Source: Picochlorum sp. 'celeri' (Eukaryota > Chlorophyta > Trebouxiophyceae). Taken from it: a DNA stretch of 64,000 nucleotides. Of the stretch, positions 31,301-41,346 are shown in pieces (positions within the stretch are counted from its first letter, which is position 1; every line of letters starts with the position of its first letter). The translations under genes were made by a program, and so were the position numbers. Location of the stretch: positions 186,001 to 250,000 of the forward strand of contig JAACMV010000016.1 in NCBI GenBank assembly GCA_010909725.1, read 5' to 3'. Under the pieces are notes generated by a model. It had not been told where the DNA came from. It did not search any database and worked only from the letters and a program-made list of their open reading frames with translations.

Positions 31301-32532
31301 ACAACAGGTATCTATCTGGCGTCACCTTATCCAATGAAGGTCAAATCGGGGCACAAGAAGTCAACGACCTCACGTTAGTGGACTGGGCCCCATCGCCAGC
31401 ATGTGGAATTAATGATGTTCAAGCAGTCCATGTCAAACCTGGAATTGGAATTGAATTCCCTGTCGGAGCTAGACAAGTCAAGGACGTCAAGGTCATCCAG
31501 AATGGTAATGATGTGACATCGTCAACCCCACTTGGACATATTGTGAGACTTCATGCAGAGCAAAACTATGGCAACCATGAAACAGTATTCCTCCATGCAA
31601 GTGCCCTTGGGGACATGGCATCAGAATTCCCTTCGGGCGCATATGCCATGGTTCCATCTGGAGACGATGACCTATTCCTTCTTGGTGAAGATGATGGACC
31701 AAATGGTGTCGGGTGCCTTGATGAACGAGTCCATTCAGGCAAAGACTATGATTTGATTGATGCCATCCTGTGCGACGCAAGAGATGTATGGATGACGACA
31801 TTCTCCGTCGATTTCTCCCGCACAAATCTATACACCAGTGGAGATGGTCCAGGAGAGCTCCAATGCACGCCATCGTTGCTCCTTCTTGACTATGCAGCAG
31901 AGGATGATGTTGAACGCACATATGCTGGGGTAGGATACATGGACGATGCAGGCATTGGCAGACCATCAGAATCGGATGATTTCTACAGATACAGGTACAT
32001 ATTCAAAGCAGCGGTAGGAAAAATGTACCTCCTCGATTTCGGTATCGAAGACTTTGAAGACTGCGCACGCCTGTACATGGCAGATGACAAGCCAACCTTT
32101 CTCACCATGGAGAAGATGGACTATGATCCATCCAACGACCCACCAAGAACCGTCGATCTGGTGCTCGCCGTCCCAGCAGAATCACAAATATTTCCAAATA
32201 TCGAATGGTACGCTGACACAACAGGAGGAGACTATGGCAAACTAGGATCAGGAACCAGAGTCTATGTACCGCTCCCCTCAAAGTCCAATGTACAGTACAT
32301 GCCCCAGACAGATGACATGATCTATGAAGAAGAATGCTGCGACGACACTCTCTTCATCCACATTCGCCTCGGACAACGAATCAATGGAGAGGACACAGCC
32401 ATCGAAATACGATGGGAAGACCGAGATGACACGATTGATGATGACTGTTCCAAGCCATGTGCTGCCCCATGGCCATTTGCATCTGATTTTCAAGACACAA
32501 GCGCCTCAAAGGCGTTACAGCATCTCAAATAA
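28360..32532 (+). CDS. Giant secreted G8-domain/right-handed beta-helix protein (CEMIP-like)
   Basis: A single-exon 1390-residue protein. After a signal peptide (hydrophobic segment about residues 13-32) comes a Trp/Cys region resembling thrombospondin type 1 repeats (WKTGAWQGCIHES ... ERDVWCDHPA ... ATQRCTPPPC). A G8 domain lies at about residues 313-445 (EDGDSVIMPSGMSGDVVLDE, EIRSTLRVENGG). A long beta-helix follows, with the CEMIP/TMEM2/fibrocystin-type core (RYPLHFHRLKGKGSKSYVDS, ALFWEDGTETSGDVTNNIVV, NVAADTNRGVGYWFKVD). The animal relatives CEMIP and TMEM2 degrade or bind hyaluronan. The algal substrate is unknown; a wall or matrix polysaccharide is plausible. The large size in one exon is notable. 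Confidence 0.85.
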   Translation: MDSGGGMGVAGTLRRLWVLIFAWSSMCVDFSQGKASLQWRHCNGCGKNTPQESRGCDLSYDLGEPASGGGSRGKRTRVYPGEQVDIPVADLMNELVPRSWFESEISHSFDWKKNGIMYYSVGILQPTSSRVLNPNPVERIMMYQEIKESELDNGVLHSYIPALDYSNEAFGGPERTIQVAVNVNPGNLIGTFPVNYYSLESDNRAYLCADIEVDVEDGAWVDSDLYEWKTGAWQGCIHESTQGACPYDASQDSGIQERDVWCDHPATVLGSETYVQSYDGEKGDRKDVLPESKCSGSPKPAATQRCTPPPCSGGSWSSWVSQFGGVEDGDSVIMPSGMSGDVVLDESTPSLYILEIRSTLRVENGGEKRITADSVLVNGGEIVAGEPDAPWDGNKLDILLTDSYSNGIYSRSIDNGPQSVGVSNKALIVSSDGALKLYGKPGASWTRLAENAKAGAKEILVESRDASSWQPGDEIVVTNSDFHDLSAVYNGEEEYYTVSSMKKSMSERRTVRTVDTLGNQVKIGLDEPLSYSHYGADSPDIIAGRSVDQRSEVLWLSRNIQIRGQKPKSVGDLDGFPSFGNIRALYDQSSVDPVYGGHIMIVPSADKVELKHVEIGPFLGQAGRLARYPLHFHRLKGKGSKSYVDSCAIHDTFQRSITIHDTRGLPVRNTASYNIRGHALFWEDGTETSGDVTNNIVVATQPQLVQDWREDVHDDLPSAFWITNFNNKFENNVAADTNRGVGYWFKVDSHSEGELLSHPQAVASSLMSFKNNKAHSNHFSGVWIWHDWYPCAPKMNTYHYLKDGPNKFTIFGSTSSDLRMDSDVEYENGDPAGGFGILPRNDDEFGGDRCATQPLQVLENTLTYKHRDVGTAVYLSSTNIQFKDFTSVSDSVAMSFAQLYRDQTGPAGLSQFDRQQITGLVVATSDSHKNTLNKNMWCSEMKNRGVPGLNPGSCSSECHPWPETSHPSGFPDDLYEIATSDNRYLSGVTLSNEGQIGAQEVNDLTLVDWAPSPACGINDVQAVHVKPGIGIEFPVGARQVKDVKVIQNGNDVTSSTPLGHIVRLHAEQNYGNHETVFLHASALGDMASEFPSGAYAMVPSGDDDLFLLGEDDGPNGVGCLDERVHSGKDYDLIDAILCDARDVWMTTFSVDFSRTNLYTSGDGPGELQCTPSLLLLDYAAEDDVERTYAGVGYMDDAGIGRPSESDDFYRYRYIFKAAVGKMYLLDFGIEDFEDCARLYMADDKPTFLTMEKMDYDPSNDPPRTVDLVLAVPAESQIFPNIEWYADTTGGDYGKLGSGTRVYVPLPSKSNVQYMPQTDDMIYEEECCDDTLFIHIRLGQRINGEDTAIEIRWEDRDDTIDDDCSKPCAAPWPFASDFQDTSASKALQHLK

Positions 32533-32640
32533 TAAAATACATTTTTTATTGAATCCATAGTGTACTTGTTTTTGTTTGTAATCAAACGTAGCGACGAATC
32601 ACCCTCACGTGAACACTTTTAAGCTGCTCCAGTAGTACTC

Positions 32641-33078
32641 ATGGACCAACAACAGCAGCAGCAGCAGCAAGAGCACCAGGAACAAGAATACCCTGCCATT
32701 TTCATATCAAATTTACAATGGTGGACCACTGATGTCGATATAGAGACAGAATGTTCCAAATACGGACGCGTCTCTCACATTCGATTCATCGAAGACAAAT
32801 CATGTGGAAAGAGCCGAGGAATGGCGATTGTTGATATGGACAGTCAGGAAGCTGTACAGAGATGCATCGATGGGATGAATGGGATGGATTTCCATGGAAG
32901 ACCGTGCCGAGTGAGTCGGCAGTATGCAAAATACCAACAGCAGCAGCAGCAGCAACAGCACCCTCGACCTGCGCCAGGTCCTGGGATGATGATGATGATG
33001 GGGGGTGGTCGAGGGCCAGGGATGATGATGATGGGAGGTCATCGACCTCCACCTCCACCAGGCCACCTTCCTTCTTGA
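32641..33078 (+). CDS. Short RRM protein, CFIm68/CPSF6-like
   Basis: A 145-residue protein: poly-Gln N-terminus (eight Gln), one RRM at about residues 17-95 (AIFISNLQWWTTDVDIETEC, KSRGMAIVDM), a second Gln run, then Met/Gly/Pro-rich repeats (GPGMMMMMGGGRGPGMMMM). The W-W-T-T-D motif after RNP2 is typical of the RRM of cleavage factor Im 68 kDa subunit, which binds CFIm25 and helps select poly(A) sites. The protein lacks the long RS-like tail of animal CFIm68. Single exon, 108 bp after the G8 gene on the same strand. Confidence 0.8.
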   Translation: MDQQQQQQQQEHQEQEYPAIFISNLQWWTTDVDIETECSKYGRVSHIRFIEDKSCGKSRGMAIVDMDSQEAVQRCIDGMNGMDFHGRPCRVSRQYAKYQQQQQQQQHPRPAPGPGMMMMMGGGRGPGMMMMGGHRPPPPPGHLPS

Positions 33079-33151
33079 CGATGAAGATGAAGATCTAGAT
33101 CTTCTTAAAGAAGAAGAAGGGACATTTCAAAATGTTTGTTTGAATTCCTCC

Positions 33152-33808
33152 ATGATACGCACGGCGATAGTATTTTCAGAGAGAAGAATTTCTGCTAGAA
33201 CAGTAGGATACGGTTGCCATAGAAAGCCAATGAGCACTGTCATGGGAGACACAGGAAAACATTCGAATGACACATCTCTCTCAACCGCAAAGAGACGGAG
33301 AGTCGATTCGCATGATAAAAAATCAAAAATAGATACTAGTTCGAAAAGAGGGTATTATTTGATGAAATCGGAGGCGGATGTTTTTTCGATCGATGACTTG
33401 GCATCGAGGGACAAGCAGATTGAACCTTGGGACGGCGTGAGGAATCACCAAGCGAAGAAGATTATGCAAGGGATGCAAGTAGGGGATTTGGCATTCTTCT
33501 GGGCGAGTAATACGAAAAAGCCCGGGATTGTAGGGGTGGTAGAAGTGGTGAAGACAGCGTACCCAGATGAGACCCAGTTTGATCCAAAAAGTCAATATTA
33601 CTATGCAAAGGCGACACGGGATGCTCCTGTGTGGTATAATGTGGATGTACAGTTGAAAGAAAAGTTTGAGACGCCAATCTACTTGTCGGATCTGAAGCAG
33701 TATGCAACCAAGGAACTAGCAGACATGCCGCTGTTCACCATGAAGCGACTGTCTGTCCAGCACGTCCCTGAACCCATGTGGCATTTCATACTCGAACAAA
33801 AGGAATAA
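33152..33808 (+). CDS. EVE-domain protein (THYN1-like)
   Basis: The frame is open from a TTG at 33140; the first ATG is 33152 (218 residues). The first 60 residues are basic and variable, with further Met codons that could be used. The EVE domain follows at about residues 68-215: YYLMKSEADVFSIDDL, WDGVRNHQAKKIMQGMQVGD, LAFFWASNTKKPGIVGVVEV, then the late FTMKRLSVQHVPEPMW. EVE domains belong to the PUA-like fold and are thought to read modified bases in DNA or RNA. The N-terminus could be a mitochondrial or plastid signal. Confidence 0.88.
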   Translation: MIRTAIVFSERRISARTVGYGCHRKPMSTVMGDTGKHSNDTSLSTAKRRRVDSHDKKSKIDTSSKRGYYLMKSEADVFSIDDLASRDKQIEPWDGVRNHQAKKIMQGMQVGDLAFFWASNTKKPGIVGVVEVVKTAYPDETQFDPKSQYYYAKATRDAPVWYNVDVQLKEKFETPIYLSDLKQYATKELADMPLFTMKRLSVQHVPEPMWHFILEQKE

Positions 33809-33875
33809 TACTATTTTTGTGTTTGTCTATGCAACAACACGCGAAAGAACTTTTGGTTCTTTTCTTTGTTGCGTG

Positions 33876-34166
33876 TCATCGTCTCACATCGAATGTCGAA
33901 TAGTCAAGACTCGTCATTGGTTCCTCCTGCGAAAACTCGCAGTGAGTAATAGAACTGTGAGGAGATCCTTCAGTCCTGAGCCACTGCTTCATGGACTCTA
34001 CGGATTCCTGTACTCCCTGAATAACACCCTGCACAGTCCCTTCAGGTGTATTTCGACAATACCCCACCAGTCCAAGAGATGTGGCCTTGTCCCGAGTATA
34101 CGCTCTGAAAAAGACTCCCTGCACTCTGCCGTGCACTGTAAAGTGCACTGACAGGTATCGATGCAT
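33876..34166 (-). CDS. Acylphosphatase
   Basis: A 96-residue protein of normal family size, ATG at 34166. It carries both signatures: VHGRVQGVFFRAYTRDKA (with the phosphate-binding Arg) and GLVGYCRNTPEGTVQGVIQG (with the catalytic Asn). It hydrolyses acyl phosphates such as 1,3-bisphosphoglycerate in the cytosol. It converges on the EVE gene, with 67 bp between stops. Confidence 0.95.
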   Translation of the reverse strand: MHRYLSVHFTVHGRVQGVFFRAYTRDKATSLGLVGYCRNTPEGTVQGVIQGVQESVESMKQWLRTEGSPHSSITHCEFSQEEPMTSLDYSTFDVRR

Positions 34167-34522
34167 TCTTTCTTTTTCTTCTCTATACTATAGTAATGGA
34201 TTTTGCTTTGTATTTATCAAATAGTTATGTATCAGGTATTCATAAGAAACCCCCACACGCGTAATAATGTGATATAATTTTTTGATTCACACAATGTGAA
34301 TTTCACACGCGAATGCCAAGACCCCCTTGCATTACTTGTACATAGATTATTATTTATGAATATATATATTTTATAAGATGATGAGGGTGTGAATGAATGC
34401 GTGAGACAAGATGATGAACCCTTGATCATGAATGCATCCTGTGCTAGTCCAACACTATATAGTGTACGTACTATATATAGTATAGTGCAACACAGCGGCT
34501 ATGTTGGAGTATCAGTCAGATT
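34167..34522. other. AT-rich intergenic region with inverted repeat
   Basis: Promoter of the acylphosphatase gene (left) and 3' flank of RAD16 (right). At about 34453-34487 an imperfect palindrome is built of CACTATATAGT and ACTATATATAGTATAGTG around GTAC. No gene seen. Confidence 0.4.
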
Positions 34523-37500
34523 TTACTTGAACAAGAATTTCATATCATCCTCTGTCAATTTATGGATGGCAGATGCATCTCCTCCCACAGTTGCTTCAAA
34601 GATGAGTCTTTTCTTTTCTTGAAGTTTGAGAATACGTTCTTCGATGGTTCCCTCGATGATGAACTTGACACACGTCATTGGTCTGAACTGGCCCAATCTG
34701 TGTATTCGATCCATAGCTTGGCTCTGCATAGCATCATTCCACCAAACATCCATGATGTAGCAGTGGCTTGCAGCTGTAAGATTTAATGCCACGCCACCTG
34801 CTTTGAGGGACATGAGAAATACTTTGATGTCTGGATCGTTGGAAAAGGAGTTGATGACCTGCTCTCGTGCCTTCAATGTCATTGACCCGCTGAGTTTGAC
34901 ACACTTGATGCCTGTTTGTTCCAGTCTATACCAAATGAGATCCAGCATGGATGTGAACTGGGAGAATACGATGGCTTTGGCGCTTGGATCGGATGCAAGC
35001 ATGGCATTGAGTTCTTCTCTGAGCGCCTCTATTTTTGTGGATGATTCAAACTTTTTCAAATCCAATCGGGACAAAAAGCTTGCTTGTGAGGATCTCTTCC
35101 TTGCAGGTTTTCCTGTAGTATTATTATCCTCTACCGTGTGTGCGTGGAGTTCAATCGATAAGGGTGCATCACAGGTGGGGCAGGTAGTGGAGGATTCTTC
35201 TTCTGCAGCCCCAAGCAGATCAATGGCACACAGGCGGCAAAAGGAATGCCCACAATGGGATGTGATTGGATCTTCAGGGGGATCTCGACAGATGGCACAC
35301 ACATCATTCTCCTCCTGTTGCTTCTCTTTTGCTTCCAGCATGGCTGTGTTGCTAAAGATGACCAGATATGGGTGATTGAGAGCCTGTCGCAGTCGTATCA
35401 AGAGGTCAAAAATATGAGCATAGTTGTTGAGCAATGTTCCTGCACCCACATACGATCCAAACTGAACCTTTGATTGCGTGTACAAAGCTTCATAATAGTC
35501 TCTTTCTGCCTCACTGAGTGAATCCCTTCTCAGGAAGACGGCCCGTGGGGGTAATGCCAACGTATTTGCTTCTTGAATCTTGGTTCTTCGAAGACAGATT
35601 TTGCTCAAAACATGTTTCAGTATCACCATTGCTTTTGTTCCTTTTCCTTTGAAGCCGTGCCGTTGTATCGGATTTGAAATATGTTTGTTCCACCAGCAGA
35701 AATGAGACATTGGACCATGGCTGCATTGGTCACAAGTTGATTTATGGCTGACAAACTCCTCCTGCATGGTCCGTTTGAATGGATACTCCAGTGACATACA
35801 GTCGTGCTTGCATTTGCTGCAGAAGTAATACGAGTATGGATTCAATCTGAGGAACCTGATTAATGAATATAGCTCTGAAATCCTATTCTGAAGAGGAGTT
35901 CCTGACAGAGACCATCTGTACAAGGACTGGAGAGCAAATACTGCTTTTGAGGTGTTTGTATTTCGTCCCTTGATGGCATGTGCTTCGTCAAGGATGATTC
36001 GTCGCCAATTTATTTGATGTATAACAGATACTGGTTTTTCCTTTTCTGTGTACTTTTCTCTCGCAGATATGTCTGCCGCTATCATTTTTGCTGCCTGCAC
36101 GGCAGCTTCGTCATCCCAATCTCCTGCCCCAACCAGCTTTTCAGCAGCTTTTACAGCCTCTTCCGCATCCAGATCCTCAAACGACAAATCGACTTGATCG
36201 AGATAATCATCATCATCATCACTTTCACTTGAAGAGAAAGAGTCATCCTCATCGACTGTTTTGGTCTTTTTGGTCTTTTTCTTTTGGTGCATTGGTTGTT
36301 TCTTCTTCTTTTGCTGCTTTGCAAGTGCTTCACTCTTCATAGCATCCGGTCCACAAAAGAACCGTAAATGAACCTTGAGTCGATCAGGGTAATACTTTTT
36401 TCCACAATATCTACACGCTATTTTGGTCGGTAGCATTGCCTTTCTAAAATCTGCTTCAAGCGTGTTGTACGTTGTGATGACGACATCTGCATTCGACAGC
36501 GCTGCTGCATTGTTGGATCGCTTGGGACCTTGGTACACGGCAACTTTGAGGGATCCTGGGACAGTGTGTCGTGCAATTTCATTCACCCATTGAACTACTG
36601 CCACTAAAGGACATACTACCAACGTTGCACCGCAATACTCTCTCGTTTCATCGTATTCTGCATGACACTGCACTGTCAATGGATCCTCTTTCTTCACTGC
36701 CTTTCCCTTTCTGCCTTTTTTCTTCTTGGGCTCAATGATTTCTTCTGTTTGTTCTTTTTCTTTATGTACTTTTTCTAAATCTTCTCCTTCTTCTTGTTGT
36801 TCAAGTACTGTGGACTCTTTTTTTGGCTGTACTGGAAGATTCTTTGTAGGTTGCTCTTGAGTTGGTGGTGCACCTGCCAGTTTCAGCGATAGATTTCCAA
36901 GTGGATTATCATTTGCCTTTTCACACGTATTCTGTACCGGGGACATTTCGTTCGCCTTTTGTGACCAGTCATACCCATGCATTGTATCCTTGTCCTTTTG
37001 ATTTGCCATGATCAAACTTATAGCTTGAATCGTCTTTCCCATTCCCATCTACACAGGCATGTACAATTCCCTGTTTCCCAATTCACCTACATGTACACAT
37101 GCATGCATATATGACATACCTCATCCGCTAAAATACCACCTTTCAAAGGACCGTGCTCTTGCTCTAAAGCAAAAGACAAAAATTGCCTTTGAAACGGCAA
37201 CAGATCCATGAGCAATCCCTCTGGCGGATCCGCCTCTTTCAACTCTCTTGTAAATGTAAAATCCTCGGGATTAAGATCCTCGTCATCATCGAAAGGACCC
37301 CATACATTTTCTTCATCGCTTTTACTCTTGTCTGCCTTGGGCTTTGGTGTCTTTCTCTTTCTGTTCTTCTTCCCAGCTGGTTTTGAAGGCCCAGGTTTGT
37401 CTTCATCCACCGACTGAACCTCGTTGCTAGGCTGATCTACAATGTCATCCTCATCTACTAAATTTAATGATCCATGTAACGAATCCTCGTCGTCCTCTTC

Positions 37501-37620
37501 TTCCGAAGGAATGTAGTCCTCCGAGTCGTCCTCCTCCAACAAACCCTTGTCTTTGGCCAAAGTCGTCTTTGACTTTGGCCCATCACTGTTTCGCTTCCTC
37601 CCTCGACCTCTCTGAACCAT
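34523..37620 (-). CDS. RAD16: RAD16-like SNF2 ATPase with RING finger
   Basis: Exon 1 is 37620-37120 (first ATG at 37620), exon 2 is 37048-34523, with a 71-nt intron (donor GTATGT). It falls inside motif I, so G-I-L-A-D-E joins to M-G-M-G-K-T. The 1008-residue protein has an acidic Lys-rich N-terminus, SNF2 helicase motifs (ILDEAHAIK, SLSGTPLQNRI), an extra C2H2-like finger (CRYCGKKYYPDRLKVHLRFF), a C3HC4 RING between the two lobes (CAICRDPPEDPITSHCGHSF..C, CPTC) and the C-terminal helicase half (KAIVFSQFTSMLD, DRIHRLGQ). This layout is that of yeast Rad16, used with Rad7 in global-genome nucleotide excision repair. Confidence 0.93.
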
Positions 37621-37869
37621 TTTAGGATTATCTGTTCCATCACAATGGCAATGCAAGCATTCTTGAATGTTGGGTACCCTGGCTATGGCGAGCAAATCCT
37701 ATGGCTGTGAATGTGTCATCTAGATGGATACATTGAACCTCCACATCCACACCGATTTTGCACTAGAAATACCTAATCTGGTCACTAGTGGTCGTTATAT
37801 CAATTCAAATTTTAGATCGGGTACGAATTCACAGTACCGAGGACAAATCGAGCAATCTTTGACATAGCT

Positions 37870-38823
37870 ATGCTCTTGACGGCGACCCCAAGCACCAGAA
37901 CTCAACTATCAGTACAAACTAGATCCAAGCCATCAAACGTTTCATTGAATAAAAGTGTATCATTTCGTGTATCAAGAAGGCGCAATATGGGACAGTGTTT
38001 CAGTAGCGGTGCGTGCTTTCCTTGGTCTACCCAACCCCTCCTGTTATCCAGGTGTACGATTTGCCGGCATCTGCTTTTATGAATACTGTGCTAATAATGT
38101 GTGAACGATCTATGATCTGCAGAAAAGCAAAGCGGAGCCAAGGCATCTGCAGTCACAACTGCTGCCAGCAAAGGAGTCAATGCCAGTGGAGCAGCTCCAC
38201 TGAAAGTCATGATTGCTGGTGCCCCAGCTGCCGGTAAGGGAACTCAATGCGCACGCATCGTGGAGGAATATGGTCTTGTTCATATCTCAGTCGGAGATTT
38301 GTTGAGGGCTGAAGTAGCCGCTGGCACTGCTGCCGGTAAAAAGGCCAAGTCTTACATGGACAATGGTGACCTTGTTCCAAACGAGGTTGTTGTGGAAATG
38401 GTGAAGAACAAGTTGGCCGAGCCAGCTGTTGTGGAACATGGATGGCTTTTGGATGGATATCCAAGATCTGCAGAGCAGGCTGAGGCTATTGAAGCTGAAG
38501 ACATCAGACCAGATGTCTTTTTGCTTGTCAACGTGCCAGATGAGGACTTGGTTGAGCGAGTTGTTGGTCGCCGCAATGACCCAGAGACTGGTGAGATTTA
38601 TCACCTCAAATTCAAACCACCTCCACCAGAGATTGTAGACAGATTGGAGCAGAGAAGTGACGACACTGAGGAAATGGTTAGAAGACGTCTGGATACATAC
38701 CACAAGAATGTGGAGGCTGTGGTCGGTTACTACAAGGATCAGCTTGTTGAAATTGATGGAGCAAAGGATATGGACACTGTGTTCCAATCTATTAAAGCAA
38801 CAATTGACAAGGCCAGGGCATAA
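37870..38823 (+). CDS. Adenylate kinase, chloroplast
   Basis: Exon 1 is 37870-38008 (ATG at 37870) and exon 2 is 38123-38823, with a 114-nt intron (GTGCGT donor, CTGCAG acceptor). The 279-residue protein starts with about 60 Ser/Thr/Arg-rich residues, a typical chloroplast transit peptide encoded mainly by exon 1. The kinase follows: P-loop GAPAAGKGTQ (about 79-88), NMP-binding region (HISVGDLLRAEVAAGTAAGK), DGYPRSAEQA and a long-type LID (GRRNDPETGEIYHLKFKPPP). It interconverts 2 ADP with ATP and AMP. Convergent with the transferase gene at 38910. Confidence 0.92.
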
Positions 38824-38909
38824 CTCAATTCAATCGCTATGTGTAACATTACATGACAAGTATTCAGTCATAAATAGGTCACGCTCATGTGTATCCGAAA
38901 AGGTATGTA

Positions 38910-40541
38910 TTAGCACGCATCTTTGTAGAAAATTGTTTTAATCCTCCCCAGCAGAGAATTACATATTGTCCCCCCTTCTTTCAAACAGACATCTCTGGAT
39001 ATCAAACTGATATCCTCATCGCAGTGCAAGAACAGCTTTCTCACAGCAAACACAGAATCTTTGCCAAATTTACGAGCAGTGAGGAAACACGTGTCTGGCA
39101 GTTGAGCCTCAAAAGATGGCTCCTTGATTCCGAATGATTCACAGAGAGCTTCATTTCCTGAAACTTCAGCAGCAGGATGGAACAGGGACCGCGCATTCTC
39201 TTGGGCTTCGTGCCAATTACAATCCGGAAATGGTCTCCCATTGATTGATTTTGACGCTGCACGAGCCTGGTAGATCAAATCTGGTGAAATCTCGTTCCCA
39301 CTATACGCCTTTGGATGGGCACTCTTCGCTTCCCAGGATGTAAAACTCACTCCTCTACTCTCACAAATTCCTTCCGAGTCTTTATCATGACTTGCTAGAA
39401 GCGTTGCAAAGTAGTGTTCATCAGAAAAACAATCTCTGTGCCATCTTGAGTGCTCATCATCCCAGGCACTCCAACAGTGCCTTTCAAACATCCGATACAC
39501 TTCTTTATCGCTCAAAGCTAATTCTACATGCTCTCTTGTTAATGTCATCCATTGTGGGCTCTTTCGCCAGTGGTGGAACTTGAGCCTTTTCGTCTCCATC
39601 CTTGGGTGCCATCTCCATGGACTGGTACTCTCATGCACACATGTATCAAGCCTCGAAGAATTCTCGGCCTGAAGCTGCTGATACATGGTCAGTGGATCAT
39701 AAATAGGAATGTCAGACTCCGAAAGGAGTAAAAATCTTGTATTCAAAGGATCTTTGAATGCCTCCCACAGAAGATGACGTGTGGCCTCCACCAATGTATG
39801 CGCTCCCCACTCTGTAGACACCCTATAATCCACAATTTTCCCATGCCACAACGACGCCGGGTCATATCCTTCAAATGAAGGGGGCGCATGAACATAAATC
39901 GAGAACAAGTGTTGATTTTTGTACTCTGCATCATATCCATTTGATTTCAGCAAGCATGATGCAGGCACAACCACCCCTGACGTTGAATTACACACTCTTT
40001 GAGCCACAACTTGAGAGGGAATCAATCCTTCTGCCGAACGGAGCCATAACCGCCACGACGATTCATGATACAAATCACCAGTCGTCAGAAACAACAGAGC
40101 CACTCTGGGAATCCCAAGCACATCTCCACACTCATCCTGACTATGCCGATATACTTCAGCTTCTGGAAGATATGCATGTCTATGAGGAGGCTCCCCGGGA
40201 GCCCTTTTTCCCTCTAAAACTGACGTGATTATTCCAAAAGGAGCTCCAATACTCCCATCACTCCTCATCATTGATGCCCACATGAAAAAGAGCAAGCACC
40301 ACAACAATGCTTCTCGTGAATGCAAACGAGCCTGCCGTACCGCTCGAAGTCGTGCATACGACGCACTGCGAATCATCTTGGTCGCCTTACCCACTGACTC
40401 AACCACTCGACGTCCATTGGAACCACCAAAATCCCCAAATAAAAGCCCAGATGCTGTATGCCTGTGCTGATGGAGAAGCAACTCAGGGCTGCTCCTGGTC
40501 AATTCAGAGGGAAAAGTGGTCCAAGTACTCGACTTTCTCAT
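38910..40541 (-). CDS. GT14-like (core-2/I-branching, DUF266) glycosyltransferase
   Basis: The first ATG of the frame is at 40541, giving 543 residues. A signal anchor (about residues 78-96, ALLWCLLFFMWASMM) makes it a type II Golgi protein. The luminal domain shows the family order: RVALLFLTTGDLYHESSWRL, FSIYVHAPPSFEGY, VSTEWGAHTLVEATRHLLWE, RFLLLSESDIPIYDP and HWRKSPQWMTLTREHVELAL, with several late Cys residues. GT14 and DUF266 enzymes add beta-linked GlcNAc or GlcA to glycoproteins and arabinogalactans. Donor and acceptor are not determined here. Confidence 0.85.
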   Translation of the reverse strand: MRKSSTWTTFPSELTRSSPELLLHQHRHTASGLLFGDFGGSNGRRVVESVGKATKMIRSASYARLRAVRQARLHSREALLWCLLFFMWASMMRSDGSIGAPFGIITSVLEGKRAPGEPPHRHAYLPEAEVYRHSQDECGDVLGIPRVALLFLTTGDLYHESSWRLWLRSAEGLIPSQVVAQRVCNSTSGVVVPASCLLKSNGYDAEYKNQHLFSIYVHAPPSFEGYDPASLWHGKIVDYRVSTEWGAHTLVEATRHLLWEAFKDPLNTRFLLLSESDIPIYDPLTMYQQLQAENSSRLDTCVHESTSPWRWHPRMETKRLKFHHWRKSPQWMTLTREHVELALSDKEVYRMFERHCWSAWDDEHSRWHRDCFSDEHYFATLLASHDKDSEGICESRGVSFTSWEAKSAHPKAYSGNEISPDLIYQARAASKSINGRPFPDCNWHEAQENARSLFHPAAEVSGNEALCESFGIKEPSFEAQLPDTCFLTARKFGKDSVFAVRKLFLHCDEDISLISRDVCLKEGGTICNSLLGRIKTIFYKDAC

Positions 40542-41346
40542 CCTAGTTAAATATAAACAACCTAAAGCGAAAGAACGTATGCACGAATGCAATAAATATG
40601 TACAAGTGGAAAGAGCAACCCTCTCTCAAGGTGTCAACGCGTTGACCATGACATCCCTACATTGCACAGAAACTCGTTTTTGTGACCACAATGTAGTATT
40701 TAAATACAGAAATGTATGTCAAGGCATCATTGCTTGACGTTTGTGCAGTGCCACGTGTGTCCATGGAGGACACGGATGCGGACTCTAGCAACGACAATAA
40801 CCACCTACCTTGATAGATCGATCAAAAGAAATGAAATACAATTAAATGGTACTGTATCCACGCCCAGGGACCCAGTATTCTTGCGTCAATCGTAGCTGCA
40901 TTCGAATGTCTGTTTTATTACGGAAGTCTGTGGCGGGAAGACGAATTCTGTCGATTACGTCGCACTAGTACAATGGTTTTATGATAATTATCCTTTTTAT
41001 CCGTTATTTAAGGACTGAAAATGGCTCTTACATGCACATTGGTGGAATTGTGTGGAACTGTCCGCATTTGAAACGCAAATTTGAATGTCCCATCGGGCGC
41101 GTATTTCATGGGAGGAATGGAACAATGAAGGTGTTTGAGATTTTCCTATTGGACAAATATTTCATGGGAAGACAACAGTCTGTCCATCCAGGGTCGAATC
41201 GTACTAAGCCAAATGATGAGGGCGCTTCGTCCCGAAGTCAGTTTTAAAACTAATTGAGATTGATTGACAGCTCTGTTCATTCAATCTTTTTCACAGATCC
41301 GATTTTAATCTAAAAGCAAATAATAAACTTCTTTGATCGACGTTTA
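40542..41346. other. Intergenic region, 800 bp
   Basis: Divergent region between the GT14-like gene and the acidic unknown gene. The plus frame at 40981-41247 is open for 88 codons but has no recognisable protein features and begins in an AT-rich stretch, so I do not call it. No RNA gene or repeat ends. Confidence 0.4.

Noticed and set aside
40981..41247. 88-codon plus-strand frame upstream of the acidic gene
   Set aside because: No domain, poor composition, begins in an AT-rich stretch; not supported.
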